Shown in pieces: positions 1-7,366 of a stretch of 64,000 nucleotides of DNA (position 1 is the first letter of the stretch; the number at the start of each line of letters is the position of its first letter). The translations under genes and the position numbers were made by a program. The stretch is taken from contig NZ_APVL01000004.1 in assembly GCF_000565285.1 (NCBI RefSeq), positions 270,817 to 334,816 on the forward strand. Direction: 5' to 3'. Under the pieces are notes generated by a model, which saw only the letters and a program-made list of their open reading frames with translations, was not told the origin of the DNA and ran no database searches. This DNA is from Cytobacillus firmus DS1 (lineage in GTDB: Bacteria; Bacillota; Bacilli; Bacillales; Cytobacillaceae).

Positions 1-230
1 AAACTGGTAATAACTTATTCCAAGAATCTATCAACTCAGGCACTGCAAATATAAACGTAGCAGGAGAAGGTCGTGGAGTTATCGCTTCCGGCTCCCTGGA
101 AATGTCCAACGTAGACCTATCAGAAGAATTCACTGAAATGATTACAGCCCAGCGCGGTTTCCAGGCAAACACCCGCATCATTACAACATCAGATGAAATC
201 CTGCAGGAGCTTGTTAATTTAAAACGTTAA
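1..230 (+). CDS. flgE: Flagellar hook protein FlgE, C-terminal end (partial)
   Basis: The reading frame is open from base 3 to the TAA at 228-230 and is cut by the window start, so only about 75 C-terminal residues are seen. They carry the signature of the rod/hook family C-terminus: [17 protein letters not shown] followed by an [10 protein letters not shown] segment and a final helix ending LVNLKR. This heptad-patterned end packs in the inner tube of the rod or hook. The same end occurs in FlgF and FlgG, so the assignment to FlgE (the former FlgG of B. subtilis) rests on position directly before swrD-fliL-fliM. Confidence 0.8.
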   Translation, partial: TGNNLFQESINSGTANINVAGEGRGVIASGSLEMSNVDLSEEFTEMITAQRGFQANTRIITTSDEILQELVNLKR

Positions 231-233
231 TCT

Positions 234-286
234 AAAGGAGGGTCAGGGCTGAAGATACAGGATCTTGAGCCCTGAAAAAAACATTG
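234..286 (+). promoter_or_regulatory. Hairpin-bridged ribosome-binding site of swrD
   Basis: A strong Shine-Dalgarno, AAAGGAGGG (234-242), lies 41 nt before the only plausible start, TTG at 284. Between them is a hairpin: CAGGGCTGAAGAT (244-256), loop ACAGG, ATCTTGAGCCCTG (262-274), 12 of 13 pairs with one G-G mismatch, extendable by T243-A275. Removing the hairpin leaves 8 nt (276-283) between Shine-Dalgarno and TTG, a normal spacing. The A-run after the stem rules out a terminator. The structure is read directly from the sequence; the bridging role is inference. Confidence 0.55.
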
Positions 287-508
287 ATTAAAGTATCTCG
301 CCTGAACGGCAAAACTTTTGTATTGAATGCTTTGTACATAGAAACAGTAGAGTCTTTTCCAGATACGACTATTACGCTCACTAATGGAAAGAAGTTTGTT
401 GTAAAGGAAACTGAAGACCGAGTCATGCATTTGATTTTAGGATTCTATCAATCTGTTAATCTACTGGGGCAGCAGCTGGCGGAGGGAATTGAAAATGAAG
501 AACAATAA
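284..508 (+). CDS. swrD: SwrD / FlbD-family flagellar protein
   Basis: A 74-aa protein beginning MIKVSRLNGKTFVLNAL with the conserved LNALYIETVESFPDTTITL core of the FlbD/YlzI family. In B. subtilis SwrD is needed for full flagellar motor power and swarming; how it acts is not settled. It is small and has no membrane segment. The start is TTG at 284: the only in-frame start upstream is a CTG at 272, and a stop lies at 266. Its Shine-Dalgarno is unusually distant and separated by a hairpin. The 3' end overlaps fliL by 14 nt, so the two are probably translationally coupled. Confidence 0.85.
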   Translation: MIKVSRLNGKTFVLNALYIETVESFPDTTITLTNGKKFVVKETEDRVMHLILGFYQSVNLLGQQLAEGIENEEQ

Positions 509-923
509 GCTGTTAATGATAATGTTAATGATGCTTGTAGCAATCACGCTTATAGGAGCTATTGCCCTTGTGCTTGTAATGAAGTTTTCGGGTGATAATG
601 AAACAAAAGAGCCGACAATTGATGAAGTGCTGGAGGCCTCTGTGGATATTCCGCAAGTTACAGCCAATTTAGCGAGTGATGATTATATCCGGATTTCTTT
701 TAAGATACAAACTGAAAACAAAAAAGCAAAAGAGGAACTGCAAAAAAGAGATTTCCAGGTTAAAAATCTCATCATCCAGGAATTGTCTGAAATGAAATCA
801 GAGGATATACAGGGGAAAGAAGGCCAAATCAAGCTGCAGGAAGATTTGAAAACCAAGATAAATGGTTTAATGCAAGAAGGAAAGATCGTTCAGGTGTACA
901 TAACTGAATCTCTCCTCCAGTGA
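495..923 (+). CDS. fliL: Flagellar basal body-associated protein FliL
   Basis: A 142-aa single-pass membrane protein. A short basic N-terminus (MKNNKLLM) is followed by a hydrophobic segment at about residues 7-30, then an extracytoplasmic domain with DDYIRISFKIQTEN and the late FLIQELSEMKSEDIQGKEG-like region typical of FliL. The family associates with stators around the motor and modulates torque. I chose the ATG at 495 over the TTG at 489 because GGAGGG (481-486) is 8 nt from the ATG and only 2 nt from the TTG. It overlaps swrD and precedes fliM by 40 bp. Confidence 0.9.
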   Translation: MKNNKLLMIMLMMLVAITLIGAIALVLVMKFSGDNETKEPTIDEVLEASVDIPQVTANLASDDYIRISFKIQTENKKAKEELQKRDFQVKNLIIQELSEMKSEDIQGKEGQIKLQEDLKTKINGLMQEGKIVQVYITESLLQ

Positions 924-963
924 TAACCAAATAATTAACTGCAATAGATGGAGGTGAGGATTC

Positions 964-1962
964 ATGTCAGGTGAGGTTTTATCGCAAAGCGAGATTGATG
1001 CTCTGCTTTCGGCTCTCTCTACCGGAGAAATGGATGCAGATGAGCTGAAAAAGGAACAAACTGAGAAAAAAGTAAAAGTTTATGATTTTAAGAGAGCATT
1101 AAGATTTTCTAAAGATCAAATTCGAAGTTTAACTAGAATTCATGAGAATTTTGCCCGGCTTCTAACCACCTTTTTTTCTGCCCAGCTGAGGACCTATGTC
1201 CAGATTTCGGTTGCTTCTGCGGATCAGATACCATATGAAGAATTTATCCGGTCCATCCCTAAAATGACTATATTGAATGTAATTGAGGTGCCCCCTCTGG
1301 CTGGAAGAATTCTTATGGAAGTGAATCCAAACGTCGCCTATGCCATGATGGACAGGCTGATGGGCGGCCGAGGGACAAGCATCAATAAAGTTGATAATTT
1401 AACAGAAATTGAAACAAAAATCATGTCAGCTACATTTGAAAGAGCATTTGAAAACTTAAGGGAAGCCTGGAGTACAATCGCTGACATTGATCCGATATTG
1501 TCTGATTTTGAGGTAAATCCGCAATTTCTGCAAATGGTCTCGCCAAATGAAACAGTTGTCGTTATATCACTAAATACGACAATTGGTGAAACGAGTGGAA
1601 TGATTAATATATGTATACCTCACGTCGTTCTGGAGCCCATTATTCCTAAGCTGTCTGTACATTATTGGATGCAGACGGACAAAAAGGAAAGGGAGCCGGA
1701 GGTCATTGCCCGGCTTGAACGAAACATTCAGAAAGCGGAAGTTCCGGTCATATGTGAACTCGGCAGTTCTGACATAGCCATCCAGGAATTCTTATCACTT
1801 GATATTGGAGATGTCATTGAGTTAAACCAGGGAATTGATAGGCCGCTTACTATAAAAGTCGGCAATATCCCTAAATTCATTGGACAACCCGGAAAATTGA
1901 ACAAAAAAATGGCTGTGCAAATTTTAGACACTGTGAAAGGGGGAGATGAGGATGATGAGTGA
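964..1962 (+). CDS. fliM: Flagellar motor switch protein FliM
   Basis: A 332-aa C-ring protein. The N-terminal EVLSQSEIDALLSAL motif (residues 3-17) is the CheY-P binding peptide. The middle domain carries the LMGGRGTS loop (near residue 137), and the C-terminal SpoA domain ends with LDIGDVIELNQGIDRPL. In Gram-positive bacteria CheY-P binding to FliM promotes counterclockwise rotation, the reverse of enterics. A GGAGGTGAGG ribosome site stands just before the ATG. The stop overlaps the start of fliY, as usual for the switch genes. Confidence 0.97.
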   Translation: MSGEVLSQSEIDALLSALSTGEMDADELKKEQTEKKVKVYDFKRALRFSKDQIRSLTRIHENFARLLTTFFSAQLRTYVQISVASADQIPYEEFIRSIPKMTILNVIEVPPLAGRILMEVNPNVAYAMMDRLMGGRGTSINKVDNLTEIETKIMSATFERAFENLREAWSTIADIDPILSDFEVNPQFLQMVSPNETVVVISLNTTIGETSGMINICIPHVVLEPIIPKLSVHYWMQTDKKEREPEVIARLERNIQKAEVPVICELGSSDIAIQEFLSLDIGDVIELNQGIDRPLTIKVGNIPKFIGQPGKLNKKMAVQILDTVKGGDEDDE

Positions 1963-3247
1963 TGATATGCTTTCGCAAGATGAGATTGATGCTCTATTAA
2001 GGGGAGCAGCTGACGACAGTGACGAAACAGAAAGTTATAATGAGGCATTTTTTCAAACTGAGGATTATTTGTCACATATGGAACAGGATGCTTTAGGTGA
2101 AATCGGCAATATCTCTTTTGGAAGCTCTGCAACTGCATTGTCTACGTTATTAAATCAAAAAGTTGATATCACAACTCCGGCTGTTTCAGTTGTTTTGCGC
2201 AAGAAATTAGCTGATGAATTCCCGCATCCTTATGTAGCAATTCAGGTGAATTATACGGAAGGCTTCTTCGGAAGCAACCTGCTTGTAATACAGCAATCGG
2301 ATGCTGCCATCATTGCTGATTTAATGCTTGGGGGAGACGGGACCAGCCCTGCTGAACTAATGGGTGAAATTCAGTTAAGCGCTGTTCAGGAGGCAATGAA
2401 CCAGATGATGGGTTCTGCAGCCACTTCGATGTCAACCATCTTTGGTAAAAAGGTTGATATTTCGCCACCGGCAATTGATCTTCTTGATTTGCCGCATGGA
2501 GAAGGTGCTGAACGAGTTCCTGAGGAAGAAATGCTGGTAAGAATATCGTTCCGCTTAAAGATAGGCAGTCTTATTGATTCGAATATTATGCAGCTGCTTC
2601 CTTTGGAATTTGGTAAAAGTCTTGTAAATGAATTATTGAATCCGGGTCAAGGTCTGCCGGCAGAGGGGGCGGCTCCTGATGAAAAACCAGTTATGCAGTC
2701 TCACTCTGATTTTCAGGATAGTCAGCTTTCATTTGATAAAAAACCAGAAGTAAGCACTTCGGGTTATGACCAGCAGTACGCTCAAACAAATTATCCAGGG
2801 ACCCCGGCTTATTCACAGCCGGTTATGAATCAGGCATCGAACCCTCAAAGCTATACACCTGCACAAAACCATGCTCAGCAGTCCGGACCGCAGCATTTCG
2901 GAGGCTCTTATGCAAACGGGGTGCAGCCGAATGTACAGCCGGCAGCTTTTTCGAGCTTTGAACCATACCATATGCAAGAGACTGAAACAAAGAATTTGGA
3001 TATGCTTTTGGACATACCGCTTCAGGTAACGGTTGAGCTGGGAAGGACAAAACGTTCCGTAAAGGAGATTCTTGAATTGTCTTCCGGTTCAATTATTGAA
3101 CTGGATAAACTGGCCGGTGAACCTGTTGATATTCTGGTGAATAACCGGTTAATCGCCCAGGGTGAAGTAGTTGTCATTGATGAGAACTTTGGTGTGAGGG
3201 TTACAGATATTATCAGCCAGAGTGACCGTATAAAAAAATTAAGATAA
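1952..3247 (+). CDS. fliY: Flagellar switch phosphatase FliY (FliN/CheC hybrid)
   Basis: A 431-aa C-ring protein that combines an N-terminal CheY-P binding peptide (LSQDEIDALLRG), a CheC-like phosphatase domain with two active-site helices (EIGNISFGSSATALS and QEAMNQMMGSAATSMS, each followed by a distal proline), and a C-terminal SpoA/FliN domain (LLDIPLQVTVELGRT onward). It dephosphorylates CheY-P at the switch. It is longer than the roughly 378-aa B. subtilis protein because of a Q/P/N-rich linker at about residues 235-335. AAAGGGGGAG before ATG 1952 sets the start; ATG 1946 and 1955 are also possible. It overlaps fliM. Confidence 0.95.
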   Translation: MMSDDMLSQDEIDALLRGAADDSDETESYNEAFFQTEDYLSHMEQDALGEIGNISFGSSATALSTLLNQKVDITTPAVSVVLRKKLADEFPHPYVAIQVNYTEGFFGSNLLVIQQSDAAIIADLMLGGDGTSPAELMGEIQLSAVQEAMNQMMGSAATSMSTIFGKKVDISPPAIDLLDLPHGEGAERVPEEEMLVRISFRLKIGSLIDSNIMQLLPLEFGKSLVNELLNPGQGLPAEGAAPDEKPVMQSHSDFQDSQLSFDKKPEVSTSGYDQQYAQTNYPGTPAYSQPVMNQASNPQSYTPAQNHAQQSGPQHFGGSYANGVQPNVQPAAFSSFEPYHMQETETKNLDMLLDIPLQVTVELGRTKRSVKEILELSSGSIIELDKLAGEPVDILVNNRLIAQGEVVVIDENFGVRVTDIISQSDRIKKLR

Positions 3248-3265
3248 TAAGTGGGGGTTATAAGA

Positions 3266-3628
3266 ATGGCACATAAAATTTTAATAGTTGATGATGCAGC
3301 TTTTATGCGAATGATGATAAAAGATATTTTATCCAAGAATGGCTATGACGTAGTGGGTGAAGCTGCTGACGGTGCACAGGCTGTTGAAAAATATAAGGAA
3401 ACACAGCCTGACCTTGTCACAATGGATATCACCATGCCGGAAATGGATGGAATTACAGCTCTGAAAGAGATCAAAAAATTGAATCCAAGTGCTAAAGTCA
3501 TTATGTGTTCTGCAATGGGCCAGCAGGCGATGGTCATTGATGCCATTCAGGCTGGCGCGAAGGATTTTATCGTAAAACCATTCCAGGCTGATAGAGTTCT
3601 TGAAGCAATCGGCAAAACTTTGGGCTAG
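3266..3628 (+). CDS. cheY: Chemotaxis response regulator CheY
   Basis: A 120-aa stand-alone receiver domain: acidic pair in LIVDDAAFMRMM, phospho-acceptor Asp in LVTMDITMPEMDG, the switch Ser in MCSAMGQ, and the conserved Lys in DFIVKPF. CheA phosphorylates it and CheY-P then binds FliM/FliY. I placed the start at ATG 3266 (MAHKILIVDD), which matches family length, rather than at the upstream in-frame GTG 3251, which overlaps the ribosome-binding stretch AGTGGGGG. It lies between fliY and fliO as in B. subtilis, and fliO follows at once. Confidence 0.97.
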   Translation: MAHKILIVDDAAFMRMMIKDILSKNGYDVVGEAADGAQAVEKYKETQPDLVTMDITMPEMDGITALKEIKKLNPSAKVIMCSAMGQQAMVIDAIQAGAKDFIVKPFQADRVLEAIGKTLG

Positions 3629-3657
3629 TGATTATTCTTTTTAGAGGGTGCAAAATA

Positions 3658-4368
3658 GTGTGGAATGTAAAGAAAGTGATTTCTTTGCTGCTGTTGTTAT
3701 CAATTGTTCTGCTGGGCATGCAGCCGCTGGCCCAGGCAGAGCAATTGAATAATAGTGTTAAAGAATGTATGGATAACCCGGAAAAATGCAAGGAACAGGA
3801 ATCAAAGGAAACAAAAGAATCAAAGGAAACAAAAGAATCAAAGGATTCAGAGGCAGCTGAAGGACAGCCTGAACAGGATGAAAGCGGAAAGATCGGTCTT
3901 ACTTCCTGGGATTTTATAAAAATGATTTTAGCAACAGGCTTTACTATTGGATTACTCTATGCTCTCCTAAAGTTCATCAATAAAAAAAGCAAAGTATATA
4001 ACAGGTCGCAATTAGTTGAAAACCTCGGTGGTACAGCTTTAGGTGCAAACAGGTCAGTCCAGCTGATTAAAGTGGGAAAGCGCATTTTGGTAGTAGGGGT
4101 AGGAGAAAATATTCAGCTGTTAAAAGAAATAGACAACTCAGAAGAGTACAGCCAGATCATCAAAGAGCATAATGACAAACTGGAACAGCTTATCCGTCCA
4201 AGCGATATTGTGACAAAGGTGATGAAAAGAACACAGCAAACAGATGAAAGCAAGCAAGGCAGCCAAAATTTCAGTACACTGCTCGGGATTCAGCTGGCTG
4301 AAATGAAAAAGGGCAGAAAAAAACTGTTTGATGAGTTAGAAAGAAAGGGCCAGAAGAAAGATGAATGA
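3658..4368 (+). CDS. fliO: Flagellar biosynthesis protein FliO (FliZ of B. subtilis)
   Basis: A 236-aa membrane protein of the type III export apparatus. A signal-peptide-like segment (residues about 5-25, ending near QPLAQAEQ) is followed by a low-complexity acidic/lysine stretch with KETKESKETKES tandem repeats, one transmembrane segment (FIKMILATGFTIGLLYALL), and a cytoplasmic domain with RSQLVENLGGTALGANRSVQLIKVG typical of the family. FliO helps the FliP ring assemble. GTG 3658, 7 nt after AGAGGGTG, is preferred to earlier in-frame codons because it begins directly at the signal peptide. The gene overlaps fliP by 8 nt. Confidence 0.88.
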   Translation: MWNVKKVISLLLLLSIVLLGMQPLAQAEQLNNSVKECMDNPEKCKEQESKETKESKETKESKDSEAAEGQPEQDESGKIGLTSWDFIKMILATGFTIGLLYALLKFINKKSKVYNRSQLVENLGGTALGANRSVQLIKVGKRILVVGVGENIQLLKEIDNSEEYSQIIKEHNDKLEQLIRPSDIVTKVMKRTQQTDESKQGSQNFSTLLGIQLAEMKKGRKKLFDELERKGQKKDE

Positions 4369-5026
4369 ATTCATGGAGTTTTTTAATAGCAGCTCTCCTG
4401 AAAATGTATCTACATCTGTGAAGCTTTTTTTATTGCTGACGGTACTTTCTCTCGCGCCGAGTATTCTAATATTAATGACTTGTTTTACAAGGATAGTCAT
4501 CGTTCTTTCCTTTGTCAGAACGGCGCTTGCTACTCAGCAAATGCCGCCGAACCAAGTTTTAATAGGCTTATCCTTATTCCTGACATTCTTTATCATGGCT
4601 CCGACCATGCAGGAAGTGAACGAACAGGCTTTAACACCTTTATTCAATGAAGAAATAAATCTGGAACAAGCATATGAAAAAGCTTCAATACCCTTTAAAG
4701 AATTTATGAGTGCCCATACGAGGCAGAAGGATTTGGCTTTATTTCTTGAATACTCCGGAGCTGAAGCACCGGCTTCCATTGAAGATATTCCGCTTACGAG
4801 TCTTGTTCCGGCCTTTGCCATAAGTGAAATTAAAACAGCTTTTCAAATTGGCTTTATGATTTTTATTCCATTTCTGGTGATCGACATGGTTGTTGCCAGT
4901 GTATTGATGTCCATGGGGATGATGATGCTTCCTCCCGTTATGATTTCGCTTCCGTTCAAAATATTATTATTTGTACTGGTGGACGGATGGTACTTAGTAG
5001 TTAAATCCCTTTTACAAAGCTTTTAA
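4361..5026 (+). CDS. fliP: Flagellar type III export gate protein FliP
   Basis: At 221 aa it matches the B. subtilis FliP length. Hydrophobic segments occur near residues 20-45, 55-75, 150-185 and 190-215. Family signatures include LTCFTRIVIVLSFVRTALATQ-like and PPNQVLIGLSLFLTFF blocks near residues 40-80, and the C-terminal MSMGMMMLPPVMISLPFKI. FliP forms the core pore of the export gate with FliQ and FliR. Its start overlaps the fliO end, and fliQ follows after 17 bp. Confidence 0.97.
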   Translation: MNEFMEFFNSSSPENVSTSVKLFLLLTVLSLAPSILILMTCFTRIVIVLSFVRTALATQQMPPNQVLIGLSLFLTFFIMAPTMQEVNEQALTPLFNEEINLEQAYEKASIPFKEFMSAHTRQKDLALFLEYSGAEAPASIEDIPLTSLVPAFAISEIKTAFQIGFMIFIPFLVIDMVVASVLMSMGMMMLPPVMISLPFKILLFVLVDGWYLVVKSLLQSF

Positions 5027-5043
5027 GCAGGTGAACATTCAGA

Positions 5044-5313
5044 ATGACTCCAGAAACAGTAATATCCATTGCAGAAAGAGGGATCATCACCGTATTGATG
5101 ATTTGCGGTCCCTTGCTAATTCTGGCACTAGTAGTCGGCTTGGTAGTCAGCATCTTTCAGGCTACAACCCAAATTCAGGAACAGACACTGGCTTTTATTC
5201 CTAAAATTGTAGCGGTCCTTGTCGGTGTTGTTTTCTTTGGACCATGGATGCTTAGCCATATGCTATCTTATGCAAATGAGATTTTTTCTAATTTGACCAG
5301 GTTTGTAGGCTGA
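5044..5313 (+). CDS. fliQ: Flagellar export gate protein FliQ
   Basis: An 89-aa protein with two hydrophobic helices (about residues 15-40 and 50-75) and the conserved VSIFQATTQIQEQTLAFIPK loop. FliQ subunits wrap the FliP/FliR core of the export gate. An AGCAGGTGAAC ribosome site precedes the ATG, and fliR starts 4 nt after the stop, so the fliP-fliQ-fliR block is compact and probably translated in a coupled way. Confidence 0.97.
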   Translation: MTPETVISIAERGIITVLMICGPLLILALVVGLVVSIFQATTQIQEQTLAFIPKIVAVLVGVVFFGPWMLSHMLSYANEIFSNLTRFVG

Positions 5314-5317
5314 TGAC

Positions 5318-6094
5318 ATGTTAGATTTTCTGCCTTCTTTTCCTGCTTTTTTACTTATTTTTGTAAGGGTGACATCTTTCTTTTTAATGATGCCCCTTTT
5401 TTCATACAGATCCATTCCGGCATCACACAAAATTGGCCTTGGCTTCTTTTTGGCCTGGATTATGTTCCTCGGAATGGATGTCCCGGCTCTTGAAATTGAC
5501 GGTACTTATTTTCTATTAATCATAAAAGAAGCATTGGTTGGGCTGATGGTTGGATTTATTGCCTATTTGATTCTTTCAGCCATTCAAATTGCCGGAGGAT
5601 TTATTGATTTTCAGATGGGTTTTGCCATAGCGAATGTGATTGATCCGCAGACAGGAGCGCAGAGCCCATTAATGGGACAGTATTTGTACACGATCGCTCT
5701 CTTTTTTTTATTAACTGTCAATGGACATCATCTCATGCTTGATGGAGTGTTTTACAGCTATAATTTTATCCCGCTTGATCAGGCATGGATTTCTTTCGGG
5801 AATGAAAATATGACTGAATATGTCATAAAAGCCATGAATACGATGTTCGTTATTGCCTTTCAGATGTCCATCCCTGTTGTCGGCAGTCTGTTTCTCGTGG
5901 ATGTCGCGTTAGGGATTGTCGCAAGGACAGTTCCGCAGCTAAATGTTTTCGTCGTCGGGCTTCCTTTGAAAATAGGCGTCAGTTTTATTGTCCTCATAAT
6001 TGTTATGAGTGTATTAATATACGCGTTTTCCATTGCAATTGAAACGATGCTGGAAACAATGAGAGGGCTGATGGAGCTTATGGGAGGTTCATAG
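5318..6094 (+). CDS. fliR: Flagellar export gate protein FliR
   Basis: A 258-aa polytopic membrane protein of usual family length. Recognisable blocks are the N-terminal FARVTSFF-like FVRVTSFFLMMP, the GFIDFQMGFAIANVIDPQTG motif near residue 90, and the late DVALGIVARTVPQLNVFVVGLPLKI motif. FliR completes the FliP5Q4R1 gate of the flagellar secretion apparatus. It is followed after one base by flhB, whose Shine-Dalgarno (GGAGG) lies within the last fliR codons. Confidence 0.97.
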   Translation: MLDFLPSFPAFLLIFVRVTSFFLMMPLFSYRSIPASHKIGLGFFLAWIMFLGMDVPALEIDGTYFLLIIKEALVGLMVGFIAYLILSAIQIAGGFIDFQMGFAIANVIDPQTGAQSPLMGQYLYTIALFFLLTVNGHHLMLDGVFYSYNFIPLDQAWISFGNENMTEYVIKAMNTMFVIAFQMSIPVVGSLFLVDVALGIVARTVPQLNVFVVGLPLKIGVSFIVLIIVMSVLIYAFSIAIETMLETMRGLMELMGGS

Positions 6095-6095
6095 A

Positions 6096-7181
6096 ATGAA
6101 GTTATTGCTTTCTTTAGATCTCCAGCTGTTTTCCGGAGAAAAAACAGAAAAAGCCACTCCGAAAAAGAGGCAGGATTCCAGAAAAAAAGGACAAGTAGCC
6201 AAAAGCCAGGATGTTAATACAGCCATCGTCCTTTTAGCGGTGTTTCTGTTTTTGCTGTTTGCCGGATCGTATTTGAAGAATATCATCCTTTATATATTTA
6301 CGCACTCATTTAATGATTATATGATGATGCCTCTGACAGAGGCGAATGTTCAGGTGATCTTTCTTGATGTCTTAAAGGAACTGGTACTTTTTTTAGGTCC
6401 GATCATGCTGATTGCTATGCTTGCGGGTGTGCTTGCTAACTTCATGCAGGTAGGTACTCTTTTGTCAACAGAAGCAATACAGCCTAAATTGGAGAAATTG
6501 GATCCAATAAAAGGCTTTAAGCGCATTTTTTCCATGAGGGCGATCGTGGAGCTGCTGAAGTCGATGCTCAAGATTGCTTTTGTGGGTGTCGCTGCATTTG
6601 CGGTTTTATGGTTAAGAATAGATGAAATATTAATTCTTTCTCAAAAATCAGTTGGAACGGCGCTGGCCACCATTGCAAGTCTAACCGTTCAAATGGGCTT
6701 AATAGCATCAGCAGCTCTCCTATTTTTATCAGTTTTGGATTATCTCTATCAAAAATATGATTTTGAAAAAAATATCCGCATGTCTAAACAAGACATTAAA
6801 GACGAACACAAAAATAGTGAAGGAGACCCTTTAATTAAATCCAAGATCAAACAAAGACAGAGGGAAATGGCAATGAGAAGGATGATGCAGGAAGTCCCTA
6901 AAGCGGATGTGGTTATCACGAACCCTACACATTTTGCCATAGCCCTGAGCTATGATGAAACAAAAAGTGATGCTCCGATTGTAGTTGCGAAAGGTGTGGA
7001 CTTTGTTGCCCAAAAGATTAAATTGATTGCAAAGGAGCATGATGTGATTGCAGTTGAAAACAGGCCGCTTGCCAGGGCTCTTTATAGTCAGGCGGAAATT
7101 GGCCAAGCCATCCCTGAAGAATTTTTCAAAGCTGTTGCAGAGATTTTAGCATATGTGTACAGAACTAAAAACAAAATTTAA
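6096..7181 (+). CDS. flhB: Flagellar export substrate-specificity protein FlhB
   Basis: A 361-aa protein with an N-terminal QLFSGEKTEKATPKKR segment, four transmembrane helices (about residues 30-220), and a cytoplasmic domain carrying the autocleavage motif N276-P277-T278-H279 in VVITNPTHFAIAL. Self-cleavage between Asn and Pro switches export from hook to filament substrates. Length and motif are standard. The 185 bp that follow, before flhA, are unusually long for this operon and contain a dispersed hairpin repeat. Confidence 0.97.
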   Translation: MKLLLSLDLQLFSGEKTEKATPKKRQDSRKKGQVAKSQDVNTAIVLLAVFLFLLFAGSYLKNIILYIFTHSFNDYMMMPLTEANVQVIFLDVLKELVLFLGPIMLIAMLAGVLANFMQVGTLLSTEAIQPKLEKLDPIKGFKRIFSMRAIVELLKSMLKIAFVGVAAFAVLWLRIDEILILSQKSVGTALATIASLTVQMGLIASAALLFLSVLDYLYQKYDFEKNIRMSKQDIKDEHKNSEGDPLIKSKIKQRQREMAMRRMMQEVPKADVVITNPTHFAIALSYDETKSDAPIVVAKGVDFVAQKIKLIAKEHDVIAVENRPLARALYSQAEIGQAIPEEFFKAVAEILAYVYRTKNKI

Positions 7182-7223
7182 CCAGAGAAATATGGAATAG
7201 CTGGTCATAGGAAGCTGTTGAAT

Positions 7224-7258
7224 GGCTGCCAAGGCGTTTCCGCTTTTGTAAAATAAGA
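7224..7258 (+). repeat. Remnant right end of the dispersed hairpin repeat
   Basis: CCAAGGCGTTTCCGCTTTTG at 7229-7248 closely matches the right end of the complete copy at 23561-23690 (GCAAGGCGCTTCCGCTTTTC). No matching left end (AGCTCCAGCGCCT) precedes it, so it looks like a decayed fragment lying about 35 bp before the complete copy. The similarity is read by eye and the stretch is short. Confidence 0.45.
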
Positions 7259-7281
7259 AAGTATTGATCTTTGAACTGCGA

Positions 7282-7353
7282 TAACTGTCTAGCTCCAGCG
7301 CCTACCCCCTCGAGGTGTCGGGGGTGAGCAAGGCGCTTGCGCTTTTCTTGTAA
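7282..7353 (+). repeat. Dispersed hairpin repeat, copy A (flhB-flhA)
   Basis: The left end TGTCTAGCTCCAGCGCCT (7286-7303) and the right end GCAAGGCGCTTGCGCTTTTC (7329-7348) nearly match the ends of a second copy at 23561-23690. The ends fold back: AGCGCCT (7297-7303) pairs with AGGCGCT (7331-7337), and ACCCCC (7304-7309) pairs with GGGGGT (7320-7325). The element stops 2-4 nt before the flhA ribosome site AAGGAGAG. Conserved ends with a variable core suggest a mobile or formerly mobile miniature element. Confidence 0.7.
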
Positions 7354-7366
7354 GGAGAGAGTTTTG

